From Acanthacorydalis orientalis (lineage: Eukaryota > Arthropoda > Insecta > Megaloptera > Corydalidae): a stretch of 64,000 nucleotides of DNA. A program made the translations under genes and the position numbers. The notes below the pieces were generated by a model. That model was not told where the DNA came from. It searched no databases and was given only the letters and a program-made list of their open reading frames with translations. The stretch is from NCBI GenBank assembly GCA_034766995.1, contig CM068320.1, forward strand, positions 22,274,812 through 22,338,811. The letters are read 5' to 3'. Positions 36,226 through 49,000 of the stretch are shown here, in pieces (positions within the stretch are counted from its first letter, which is position 1; every line of letters starts with the position of its first letter).

Positions 36226-36512
36226 TTTATTACAAGTTCATGTATAGTCATATTCTAAAATAACATATAATGTACACTGTTGTATGTATTGTACTTGTAG
36301 TATATATGTTCAAGTGTAATGTGTTCATGCACATCTCTGTATATGCATGCACCACAAGTATCCATTTATTTTACATGTTTGTATGGGTACTTGGTGCATG
36401 CATAATACAGATATGCATGAATACATTTTGTATATTACAAGTTCAATACATACCACTGTGTACATCATAATGTTACTTTAGCATATGACTATACATGAAC
36501 TTGCAGTATTAT
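36226..36512. repeat. 287-bp foldback structure
   Basis: Left arm (36226 to about 36366) and right arm (about 36378-36512) are inverted copies. Paired landmarks include ACAAGTTCATGTATAGTCAT with ATGACTATACATGAACTTG, and TGCATGCACCA with TGGTGCATGCA around the centre. Arms are roughly 135-140 bp and clearly similar with scattered differences. No terminal duplication or transposase is evident; a foldback transposon remnant is plausible. Confidence 0.85.
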
Positions 36513-36783
36513 TGTAACATGGATCTCTGAAATACATACAAATATATTTTAGAAATAAATACTCATATATAATATAAAGTTATATTTATTGATATCAAAT
36601 ATATATATATCCTACAGATATAATTATATATATTTAAATGTTATTGTGGAGTCTGTCCAACAACACCATCATATGAAGACAACCGTACAGCTTACTGGCA
36701 GATATTCTCTGAACCTGGAAAAAAGATGCAAATAACATTAAAATATATATATATATATATATAAACAATTTTACTTATTAATG

Positions 36784-36827
36784 TTACATTCCCTAGTACT
36801 AATATAGATCAGTACTAGGTAATGTAA
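36784..36827. repeat. 17-bp-arm hairpin
   Basis: TTACATTCCCTAGTACT (36784-36800) pairs with AGTACTAGGTAATGTAA (36811-36827) with one mismatch and a 10-nt loop. Confidence 0.9.
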
Positions 36828-37023
36828 TAATGTATAATGTAGTAATGTTGTAATGTATAGACATACAATTTTCTTCTCTATGCATAAGTGGTATGTTTTT
36901 CAAAAATATATTACTATGTTTTCATAAAGAATAAAACTGTTTTAATATTACAATATTTTTGGTTGTTTTCGCTATCTAAGTACTATCTCTAGCTAAGTAC
37001 TTTCTATTTTCTTTATCATTAAA

Positions 37024-37026
<3 letters not shown>

Positions 37027-37079
<53 letters not shown>
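37027..37079. repeat. (TA)n microsatellite
   Basis: About 50 bp of alternating TA. Confidence 0.95.
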
Positions 37080-37084
<5 letters not shown>

Positions 37085-37649
37085 TCGTATATTAATACAA
37101 TAATTTTGAAATAAATTGACAACAGCTATGGTGCAACATAGCAAACACCAAATTATTACAACAAGCAATCAACAAGTTAAGCAGGAGCGGTGAAAAACCA
37201 CAAAAGGAGTGGTGACACTCGACCACGCACTGCGTCGAGTCAAAGAAAGTTAGATAAAAAAAAACCCAACAGAGACTCGAGCCAGAGAGCTCCAACGTTA
37301 CCTAACCTTACCTAACTATCCTACGGGATTAATTTATTCAGGTCGCGCGCAGATCAGTAATCAGACGACATTGAAACTTTGAGCCGAGTTTTCCCGTAAC
37401 ATCCCCCGAAACGCATCAGTGTTTAAGGCAAAAAAAATAGGGATCAATAACTACCAAACAGCAACCGGACCTCGCACGACTTGGAACGTGTGTTCGTGCG
37501 TATATGTGTGTGTTCGTGTGTGCGTCCATGTGTATGTGTGTACCTCAATATAAACTATATAGCACTCACGCATCAACACATACACACCCACATACCTGAA
37601 CAGTCACACAACAATCCATACACCAATCCACATATTCAATTAGCCACAC
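37080..37649. other. Unassigned segment leading into minisatellites
   Basis: No gene recognised. Moderate-GC sequence at 37180-37480, then a GT-rich block (37487-37545) and a CA-rich block (37570-37650) that partly complement each other and grade into the 14-bp array. Confidence 0.4.
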
Positions 37650-40220
37650 ACGCATTCAAACCCACAGTTTCAAACCCACACTCTCAAACATACAGTCTCA
37701 AACTCAGTCTTAAATCCACAGTTTCAAACCCACAGCTTCACACCCACAGCTTCAAACCTACAGTTTCAAACCCACAGTTTCAAACCCACACTCTCAAACA
37801 TACAGTCTCAAGCCCACAGTCTTAACACCACACTCTCAAACCCAGTCTCAAGCTCACAGTCTCGAGCCCACAGTTTCTAATCCACAGATTCAAACCTACA
37901 GCTTCAAACCTACAGCTTCAAACCCACAGTTTCAAACCCACACTGTCAAACATACAGTCTCAAGCCCACAGTCTTAACGCCACACTCTCAAACCCACAGT
38001 CTCAAACATACAGTCTCAAACCCACAGTCCAAGCTCACAGTCTCAAACCCACAGTTTCAAATCCACAGTATCAAACCCACAGTTTCAAACCCCAGTTTCA
38101 AAACCACAGTTTCAAACCCAGTTTGAAACACACAGTTTGAAACCTACAGTTTCAAACCTAGTTTCAAATCCACAGTTTCAAACATCATAGTCTCAAACCC
38201 ATAGTCTTAACACCATACTCTCAAACATAGTCTCAAACCCACAGTCTCAAGCTCACAGACTCAAGCCCACAGTTTCAAATCAACAGTTTCAAACCTACAG
38301 TCTCAAACCTACAGTTTCAAACACACAGTTTCAAACCCACAGTTTCAAACCCACAGTCTCAAACCCACAGTCTCAAACCCACAGTCTCAAACCCACAGTC
38401 TCAAACCCACAGACTCAAGCACACAGTTTCAAATCAACAGTTTCAAACCTACAGTCTCAAACCTACAGTTTCAAACACACAGTTTCAAACCCACAGTTTC
38501 AAACCCACAGTCTCAAACCCACAGTCTCAAACCCACAGTCTCAAACCCACAGTCTCAAACCCACAGTCTCAAACCCACAGTCTCAAACCCACAGTCTCAA
38601 ACCCGCAGTCTCAAACCTACAATTTCAACACAGTTTCAAACCCACAGTTTCAAACCTACAGTCTCAAACCCGCAGTCTCAAACCTACAGTCTCAGATCTA
38701 CAGTTTCAACTCACAGTTTCAAACCCACAGTTTCAAAACCACAATCTCAAACCCACAGTTTCAAACCCACAGTCTCAAACATACAGTCTCCAACCTACAG
38801 TCTCAAACCCACAGTCTCAAACCCACAGGTTAAAACCCACAGTCTCAAACCCACAGTCCAAAAGACGCAGTCTCAAACCCACAGTTTTAAACCTACAGTT
38901 TCAAACCCACAGTTTCGAACCCACATCCTCAAACATACAGTCTCAAACCCACAGTTTCAAACCTACAGTTTCAAACCCACAGTTTCAAACCCACAGTTTC
39001 AAACCTACAGTTTCAAACCCACAGTTTCAAACCCAGTTTCAAACCCACAGTCTTAAACCCACAGTCCAAAAGACGCAGTCTCAAACCCACAGTTTCAAAC
39101 CTACAGTTTCAAACCCACAGTTACGAACCCACATCCTCAAACCCACAGTTTCAAACTCAGTTTCAAATTCACAGTTTCAAACCCACAGTTTCAAACCTAC
39201 AGTTTCAATTCTACAGTTTCAAACCAACAGTTTCAAACCAACAGTTTCAAACGTACAGTTTCAAACCCACAGTCTCAAACCCGCAGTATCAAACCCGCAG
39301 TCTCAAACCGGCAGTCTCAAACGTACAGTTTCAAACACACAGTTTTTAAACCCACAGTTTCAAACCCACAGTTCCAAACCCACAGTTCCAAACCCACAGT
39401 CTCAAACATAGTCTCAAACCTACAGTTTCAAACACACAGTTTCAAACCCACAGTTTCAAACCCACAGTTTCAAACCTACAGTCTCAAACCCACAGTTTCA
39501 ATTTCACAGTCTCAAACCCACAGTCTCAAACGCGCAGTCTCAAACCTACAGTCTCAAACCTACATTTTCAAACACACAGTTTCAAACCCACAGTTTCAAA
39601 CCCAGTCTCAAACCCACAGTCCAAAAGACGCAGTCTCAAACACACAGTTTGCAACCCAAATCCTCAAACATACAGTCTCAAACCCAGTTTCAAACCCACA
39701 GTTTCAAACCCACAGTTTCAAACCTACAGTTTCAAACCCACAGTTTCAAACCCACAGTTTCAAACCCGCAGTCTCAAACTCACAGTTTCAAACACAGTTT
39801 CAAACCCAGTCTCAAACCCACAGTTTCAACCCACAGTTTCAAACCCAACGTCTCAAACCCACAGTTTCGAACCCACATCCTCAAACATACATTCTCAAAC
39901 CCACAATTTCAAACCCACAGTTTCAAAGCCACAGTCTCAAACCCACAGCCTCAAAACCACAGTCTCAAACCCTCAGTCGCAAACCCACATCAAACCCACA
40001 GTCTCAACCCACAGGTTCAAACCCACAGTCACAAAGACGCAGTCTCAACCCACAGTCTCAAACCCACAGTTTCAAACCTACAGTTTCGAACCCACAGTCT
40101 CAAATCCACATTTTCAAACCGACATTTTCAAACCCACAGTCCAAACACGCAGTCTCAAACCCGCAGTCTCAAACCTACAGTCTCAAAACCACAGTTTCAA
40201 ACCCACAGTTTCAAACGCAC
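37650..40220. repeat. 14-bp minisatellite array
   Basis: About 180 units by length of CAAACCCACAGTTT or CAAACCCACAGTCT, with frequent single-base variants and units shortened to CAAACCCAGTTT or CAAACATAGTCT. A unit of 14 bp returns to frame every three copies, and the unit has no stop codon in its forward frames, so long frames such as 39649-40302 arise automatically. They encode FKPTVSNPQFQTHS-type periodic peptides and are not credible genes. Some unit blocks recur as longer segments (for example sequences containing CCAAAAGACGCAG at about 38856, 39065 and 39621). Confidence 0.97.
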
Positions 40221-42363
40221 ACATTGTCCAAAAATCGTCGTCAAATCCGAGTATATTTTAGACATTGTCCAAAAATCGTCGTCAAATCCGACTGAATTTT
40301 AGACATTGTCCAAAAATCGTCGTCAAACTAGAATGATTTTTAGACATTGTCCAAAATTCGTCGTCAAATCCGACTGAATTTTAGACATTGTCCAAAAATC
40401 GTCTTCAAACCCGAGTGATTTTTAGACATTGTCCAAAAATCGTCGTCAAACTAGACTGATTTTTAGACATTGTCCAAAAATCGTCTTCAAACCCGAGTGA
40501 TTTTTAGACATTGTCCATAAAACGTCGTCAAAACCCAGTGATTTTTATACATTGTCCAAAAATCGTCGCAAATCCGAGTGAATTGTAGACATTGTCCAAA
40601 AATTGTTGACAATCCGAGTAAATTTTACACATTGTCCAAGACGACGATTTATGGACAATGTCTAAAAATCACTCGGCTTTGACGAAGATTTTTGGACAAT
40701 GTCTAAAAATCACTCGGGTTTGACGGCGATTTATGGACAAAGTCTAAAATTCACTCAGATTTGTCGACGATTTTTGGACAATGTCTAAAATTCACTCGGA
40801 TTTGATGACGATTTTGGACAATGTCTAAAAACATTAGAATTTGAAGACTATTTTTGAAAAATGTCTAAAATTCATTCGGATTTGTCGACGATTTATGGAC
40901 AATGTCTAAAAATCAGTCGGGTTGACAACGATTTTTGAACAATGTCTACAAATGTCTCAGATTTCTCGACGATTTTTGGATAATGACTAAAATTAACTCG
41001 GGTTTGACGACGATTTTTGGAAAATGTCTAAAAATCAATCGGATTTGTCGTTGATTTTTGTAAAATGACTAAAATTCACTCGGATTTTATGACGATTTTT
41101 GGACAATGTCTAAAAATGACTCGGATTACACAACGATTTTTGGACAATGTCTAATAATCACTCGGTTCTGACGACGATTTTTGGAAAATGTCTAAAAATC
41201 AATCGGATTTGTCGACGATTTTTGGACAATGTCTAAAAATCACTCGGGTATGACAACGATTTTTGGACAATGTCTAAAAATGACTCGGGTTTGACAAAGA
41301 TTTTTGGACAATGTCAAAAAATCACTCGGGTTTGAAGACGATTTTTGGATAGTCTAAAAATTACTCGGGTTTGACGACGATTTTTGGAAAATGTCTAAAA
41401 ATATTCGAATTTGAAGTCTATATTTGGAAAATGTCTAAAAATCACTCGGGTTTGACGACGATTTTTGGACAATGTCTAAAATTTACTCGGATTTGACGAC
41501 GATTTTTGAACAATGTCTAATAATCACTCGGTTTTGACGACGATTTTTGGAAAATGTCTAAAAATCAATCGGATTTGTCGACGATTATTGGACAATGTCT
41601 AAAATTCACTCGGATCTGACGACGATTTTTGGACAATGTCTAAAAATCACTCGGGTATGACAACGATTTTTGGACAATGTCTAAAAATGACTCGGGTTTG
41701 ACAAAGATTTTTGGACAATGTCTAAAAATCACTCGGGTTTAAAGACGATTTTTGGATAATGTCTAAAAATCACTCGGGTTTGACAACGATTTTTGGAAAA
41801 TGTCTAAAAATATTCGAATTTCAAGTCAATATTTGGAAAATGTCTAAAAATCACTCGGGTTTGACGACGATTTTTGGACAATGTCTAAAATTTACTCGGA
41901 TTTGACGACGATTTTTGAACAATGTCTAATAATCACTCGGTTTTGACGACGATTTTTGGAAAATGTCTAAAAATCAATCGGATTTGTCGACGATTATTGG
42001 ACAATGTCTAAAATTCACTCGGATCTGACGTCGATTTTTGGAAAATGTCTAAAATTTACTCGGATTTGATGACGATTCTTAGACAATGTCTAAAAATATT
42101 CGAATTTGAAGTCTATATTTGGAAAATGTCTAAAAATCACTCGGGTTTGACGACGATTTTTGGACAATGTCTAAAATTTACTCGGATTTGACGACGATTT
42201 TTGAACAATGTCTAAAAATACTCGGGTTTGACGACGATTATTGGACAATGTCTAAAAATGACTCGGATAACACCACGATTTTTGGACAATGTCTAATAAT
42301 CACTCGGTTTTGACGACGATTATTGGACAATATCTAGAATTCACTCGGATTCGACGACGATTT
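40221..42363. repeat. 41-bp minisatellite array with internal strand switch
   Basis: The unit on the left (40221-40639, about 10 copies) contains GACATTGTCCAAAAATCGTC and GTCAAATCCGA. At 40640 the orientation flips, and the remaining roughly 42 copies read GACGACGATTTTTGGACAAT then GTCTAAAAATCACTCGG. Variants include TTGGAAAATG, ATTCGAATTTGAAGTC and CAATCGGATTTGTCG. Blocks of about 10 units recur (landmark ATATTCGAAT at 41401, 41810 and 42097). It joins the 14-bp array on its left and the 12-bp array on its right with no unique sequence between. Confidence 0.97.
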
Positions 42364-43038
42364 GTATGTGTGGATGTGTACGTGTGGGTGTACGGGTGTG
42401 TACGTGTGGGTACGTACGTGTGGGTGCGTTCGTGTGGGTGTACAAGTGTGGGTGTGTAAGTGTGGGTGTGTAAGTGTGGGTGTGTAAGTGTGGTGTGTAA
42501 GTGTGGGTGTGTAAGTGTGGGTGTGTAAGTGTGGGTGTGTAAGTGTAAGTGTGGGTGTGTAAGTGTAAGTGTGGGTGTGTAAGTGTGGGTCTGTAAGTGT
42601 GAGTGTGTAAGTGTGGGTCTGTAATTGTGGGTGTGTAAGTGTGGGTGTGTACGTGTCGGTGTGTAAGTGTCGGTGTGTAAGTGTCGGTGTGTAAGTGTCG
42701 GTGTGTAAGTGTGGGTGTGTAAGTGTGGGTGTGTAAGTGTGGGTGTGTAAGTGTGGGTGTGTAAGTGTGGGTGTGTAAGTGTGGGTGTGTAAGTGTGGGT
42801 GTGTAAGTGTGGGTGTGTAAGTGTGGGTGTGTAAGTGTGGGTGTGTAAGAGTGTGTGTGTAAGTGTGGGTGTGTAAGTGTGGGTGTGTAAGTGTGGGTGT
42901 GTAAGTGTGGGTGTGTAAGTGTGGGTGTGTAAGTGTGGGTGTGTAAGTGTAGGTGTGTAAGTGTGGGTGTGTAAGTGTGGGTGTGTAAGTGTGGGTGTGT
43001 ATTTGTGGGTGTGTACGTTTTAGTGTGTAAGTGTGGGT
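42364..43038. repeat. 12-bp minisatellite array
   Basis: About 56 units of GTGTAAGTGTGG, with CGG, CTG and CGTG variants and more irregular units at the left edge (GTACGTGTGGGT type). Because 12 is divisible by 3, minus-strand frames stay open and give Thr-His-Thr-Tyr-Thr-Pro periodic peptides of 237 and 253 codons; these are artefacts. The array is joined directly to satellite array 2 at GGGTGCACAACACGAG. Confidence 0.97.
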
Positions 43039-46000
43039 GCACAACACGAGATAATTTCAAGACGCATCTAACGATGTGCGATATTAGCCGTTTCGTACTC
43101 ATTTCGACTACTTATAGCCGAAAAACTGGTTGAAAAATGAGTTTTTCGGGCATAATTTGGCCTTTTTTGAAAATAATCGAATCGAATTGCACACCACGAG
43201 ATAGATAATTTCAATGCGCATCCAACGATGTACGACATTACCTATTTCGCACTTAATTTCGACTACTTATGGCCGAAAAACTGGTTGAAAAATGGTTTTT
43301 TTGGGCAAAATAAGGCCATTTTGGACAACAATCGGATCGAATCACAAACCACGTGATAGAGAATTTCAAGACGCATCTAACGATATACGACATTACCCAT
43401 TTCTCAGTTAATTTCGACTACTTATAGCCGAAAAACTGGTTGAAAAATGGGTTTTTTGGATAAAATAAGGCCATTTTGGATATTAATCGGATTGAATCAC
43501 ACACCACGTGATAGATAATTTCAAGACGCATCTAACGATGTACGACATTACCTATTTCGCACTTAATTTCGACTACTTATGACCGAAAAACTGGTTGAAA
43601 AATGGGTTTTCTGGGCAAAATAAGGCCATTTTGGCAAATAATCGGATCGAATCGCACACCACGCGATAGAGAATTTCAAGACGCATCTAACGATGTACGA
43701 CATTACCTATTTCGCACTTAATTTCGACTACTTATGACCGAAAAACTGGTTGAAAAATGGGTTTTCTGGGCAAAATAAGGCCATTTTGGCAAATAATCGG
43801 ATCGAATCGCACACCACGTGATAGATAATTTCAAGACGCATCTAACGATGTACGACATTACCCATTTCTCACTTAATTTCGACTACTTATAGCCGAAAAA
43901 CTGGTTGAAAAATGGGTTTTTTGGATAAAATAAGGCCATTTTGGATATTAATCGGATTGAATCACACACCACGTGATAGAAAATTTCAAGACGCATCAAA
44001 CGATGTACGACATTACCTATTTCGCACTTAATTTCGACTACTTATAGCCGAAAAACTGGTTGAGAAATTGGTTTTTTGGGCAAAATAAGGCCATTTTGGC
44101 AAATAATCGGATCTAATCGCACACCACGTGATAGATAATTTCAAGACGCATCTAACGATGTACGACATTACCTATTTCGCACTTAATTTCGACTACTTAT
44201 AGCCGAAAAACTGGTTGAAAAATGGGTTTTTTGGGCAAAATAAGGCCATTTTGGCAAATAATCGGATCTAATCGCACACCACGTGATAGATAATTTCAAG
44301 ACGCATCTAACGATGTACGACATTACCCATTTCTCACTTAATTTCGACTACTTATAGCCGAAAAACTGGTTGAAAAATGGGTTTTCTGGGCAAAATAAGG
44401 CCCTTTTGGCAAATGATCGGATCGAATCGCACACCACGTGATAGATAATTTCAAGACGCATCTAACGATGTACGACATTACCCATTTCTCACTTAATTTC
44501 GACTACTTATAGCCGTAAAACTGGTTGAAAAATGGGTTTTTTGGATAAAATAAGGCCATTTTGGATATTAATCGGATTGAATCACACACCACGTGATAGA
44601 TAATTTCAAGACGCATCGAACGATGTACGACATTACCTATTTCGCACTTAATTTCGACTACTTATAGCCGAAAAACTGGTTGAGAAATTGGTTTTTTGGG
44701 CAAAATAAGGCCATTTTGGCAAATAATCGGATCTAATCGCACACCACGTGATAGATAATTTCAAGACGCATCTAACGATGTACGACATTACCTATTTCTC
44801 ACTTAATTTCGACTACTTATAGCCGAAAAACTGGTTGAAAAATGGGTTTTTTGGATAAAATAAGGCCATTTTGGATATTAATCGGATTGAATCACACACC
44901 ACGTGATAGATAATTTCAAGACGCATCTAACGATGTACGACATTACCTATTTCGCACTTAATTTCGACTACTTATGACCGAAAAACTGGTTGAAAAATGG
45001 GTTTTCTGGGCAAAATAAGGCCATTTTGGCAAATAATCGGATCGAATCGCACACCACGCGATAGAGAATTTCAAGACGCATCTAACGATGTACGACATTA
45101 CCTATTTCGCACTTAATTTCGACTACTTATGACCGAAAAACTGGTTGAAAAATGGGTTTTCTGGGCAAAATAAGGCCATTTTGGCAAATAATCGGATCGA
45201 ATCGCACACCACGTGATAGATAATTTCAAGACGCATCTAACGATGTACGACATTACCTATTTCGCACTTAATTTCGACTACTTATAGCCGAAAAACTGGT
45301 TGAAAAATGGGTTTTTTGGATAAAATAAGGCCATTTTGGATATTAATCGGATTGAATCACACACCACGTGATAGATAATTTCAAGACGCATCTAACGATG
45401 TACGACATTACCTATTTCGCACTTAATTTCGACTACTTATAGCCGAAAAACTGGTTAAAAAATTGTTTTTTTTTGTCAAAATAAGGCCATTTTGGCAAAT
45501 AATCGGATCTAATCGCACACCACGTGATAGATAATTTCAAGACGCATCTAACGATGTACGACATTACCTATTTCGCACTTAATTTCGACTACTTATAGCC
45601 GAAAAACTGGTTGAAAAATGGGTTTTTTGGGCAAAATAAGCCCATTTTGGCAAATAATCGGATCTAATCGCACACCACGTGATAGATAATTTCAAGACGC
45701 ATCTAACGATGTACGACATTACCCATTTCTCACTTAATTTCGACTACTTATAGCCGAAAAACTGGTTGAAAAATGGGTTTTCTGGGCAAAATAAGGCCCT
45801 TTTGGCAAATGATCGGATCGAATCGCACACCACGTGATAGATAATTTCAAGACGCATCTAACGATGTACGACATTACCCATTTCTCACTTAATTTCGACT
45901 ACTTATAGCCGTAAAACTGGTTGAAAAATGGGTTTTTTGGATAAAATAAGGCCATTTTGGATATTAATCGGATTGAATCACACACCACGTGATAGATAAT

Positions 46001-49000
46001 TTCAAGACGCATCGAACGATGTACGACATTACCTATTTCGCACTTAATTTCGACTACTTATAGCCGAAAAACTGGTTGAGAAATTGGTTTTTTGGGCAAA
46101 ATAAGGCCATTTTGGCAAATAATCGGATCGAATCGCACACCACGTGATAGATAATTTCAAGACGCATCTAACGATGTACGACATTACCTATTTCGCACTT
46201 AATTTCGACTACTTATGACCGAAAAACTGGTTGAAAAATGGGTTTTCTGGGCAAAATAAGGCCATTTTGGCAAATAATCGGATCGAATCGCACACCACGT
46301 GATAGATAATTTCAAGACGCATCTAACGATGTACGACTTTACCTATTTCGCACTTAATTTCGACTACTTATGACCAAAAAACTGGTTGCAAAATGGGTTT
46401 TTTGGATAAAATAAGGCCATTTTGGATATTAATCGGATCGAATCGCACACCACGTGATAGATAATTTCAAGACGCATCTAACGATGTACGACATTACCTA
46501 TTTCGCACTTAATTTCGACTACTTATGACCGAAAAACTGGTTGAGAAATTGGTTTTTTGGGCAAAATAAGGCCATTTTGGCAAATAATCGGATCTAATCG
46601 CACACCACGTGATAGATAATTTCAAGACGCATCTAACGATGTACGACATTACCTATTTCGCACTTAATTTCGACTACTTATAGCCGAAAAACTGGTTGAA
46701 AAATGGGTTTTTTGGGCAAAATAAGGCCATTTTGGCAAATAATCGGATCTAATCGCACACCACGTGATAGATAATTTCAAGACGCATCTAACGATGTACG
46801 ACATTACCTATTTCGCACTTAATTTCGACTACTTATAGCCGAAAAACTGGTTGAAAAATGGGTTTTTTGGGCAAAATAAGGCCATTTTGGCAAATAATCG
46901 GATCTAATCGCACACCACGTGATAGATAATTTCAAGACGCATCTAACGATGTACGACATTACCCATTTCTCACTTAATTTCGACTACTTATAGCCGAAAA
47001 ACTGGTTGAAAAATGGGTTTTCTGGGCAAAATAAGGCCATTTTGGATATTAATCGGATTGAATCACACACTACGTGATAGATAATTTCAAGACGCATCTA
47101 ACGATGTACGACATTACCCATTTCTCACTTAATTTCGACTACTTATAGCCGAAAAACTGGTTGAAAAATGGGTTTTTTGGATAAAATAAGGCCATTTTGG
47201 ATATTAATCGGATTGAATCACACACCACGTGATAGATAATTTCAAGACGCATCGAACGATGTACGACATTACCTATTTCGCACTTAATTTCGACTACTTA
47301 TAGCCGAAAAACTGGTTGAGAAATTGGTTTTTTGGGCAAAATAAGGCCATTTTGGCAAATAATCGGATCTAATCGCACACCACGTGATAGATAATTTCAA
47401 GACGCATCTAACGATGTACGACATTACCTATTTCTCACTTAATTTCGACTACTTATAGCCGAAAAACTGGTTGAAAAATGGGTTTTCTGGGCAAAATAAG
47501 GCCATTTTGGCAAATAATCGGATCGAATCGCACACCACGCGTTAGAGAATTTCAAGACGCATCTAACGATATACGACATTACCCATTTCTCACTTAATTT
47601 CGACTACTTATAGCCGAAAAACTGGTTGAGAAATTGGTTTTTTGGGCAAAATAAGGCCATTTTGGATATTAATCGGATTGAATCACACACCACGTGATAG
47701 ATAATTTCAAGACGCATCTAACGATGTACGACATTACCTATTTCGCACTTAATTTCGACTAATTATGGCTGAGAAACTGGTTGAAAAATGGTTTTTTGGG
47801 CAAAATAAGGCCATTTTGGACAATAATCGGATCGAATCACAAACCACGTGATAGAGAATTTCAAGACGCATCTAACGATGTACGACATTACCTATTTCGC
47901 ACTTAATTTCGACTACTTATGACCAAAAAACTGGTTGCAAAATGGATTTCTTGGATAAAATAAGGCCATTTTGGATATTAATCGGATCGAATCGCACACC
48001 ACGTGATAGATAATTTCAAGACGCATCTAACGATGTACGACATTACCTATTTCGCACTTAATTTCGACTACTTATAGCCGAAAAACTGGTCGAAAAATGG
48101 GTTTTTTGGGCAAAATAAGGCCATTTTGGCAAATAATCGGATCTAATCGCACACCACGTGATAGATAATTTCAAGACGCATCTAACGATGTACGACATTA
48201 CCTATTTCGCACTTAATTTCGACTACTTATAGCCGAAAAACTGGTTGAAAAATGGGTTTTTTGGGCAAAATAAGGCCATTTTGGCAAATAATCGGATCTA
48301 ATCGCACACCACGTGATAGATAATTTCAAGACGCATCTAACGATGTATGACATTACCTATTTCGCACTTAATTTCGACTACTTGTGGCCGAAAAACTGGT
48401 TGAAAAATGGGTTTTTTGGGCAAAATAAGGCCATTTTGGCAAATAATCGGATCGAATCACAAAACACGTGATAGATAATTTCAAGACGCATCTAACGATA
48501 TACGACATTACCCATTTCGCACTTAATTTCGACTACTTATAGCCGAAAAACTAATTAAAAAATGTTTTTTTCGGATAAAATAAGGCCATTTTGGATATTA
48601 ATCGGATCGAATCACACACCACGTGATAGATAATTTCAAGACGCATCGAACGATGTACGACATTACCTATTTCGCACTTAATTTCGACTACTTATAGCCG
48701 AAAAACTGGTTGAGAAATTGGTTTTTTGGGCAAAATAAGGCCATTTTGGCAAATAATCGGATCTAATCGCACACCACGTGATAGATAATTTCAAGACGCA
48801 TCTAACGATGTACGACATTACCTATTTCTCACTTAATTTCGACTACTTATAGCCGAAAAACTGGTTGAAAAATGGGTTTTCTGGGCAAAATAAGGCCATT
48901 TTGGCAAATAATCGGATCGAATCGCACACCACGCGATAGAGAATTTCAAGACGCATCTAACGATATACGACATTACCCATTTCTCACTTAATTTCGACTA

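Noticed and set aside
37298..37316. Insect-type telomeric motif (CCTAA)
   Set aside because: Only two CCTAA units with a CCTTA between; too short to be a telomeric or interstitial telomeric tract.
39649..40302. 217-codon frame with FKPTVSNPQFQTHS-like repeats, and a similar 114-codon frame at 37481-37825
   Set aside because: Product of the 14-bp minisatellite, open in several frames at once; no unique coding sequence or promoter.
42334..43102. Two long minus-strand open frames (237 and 253 codons) of Thr/His/Tyr/Pro repeats
   Set aside because: They follow automatically from a 12-bp tandem repeat lacking stops on that strand, have no non-repetitive domain, and run into the adjoining repeats at both ends.
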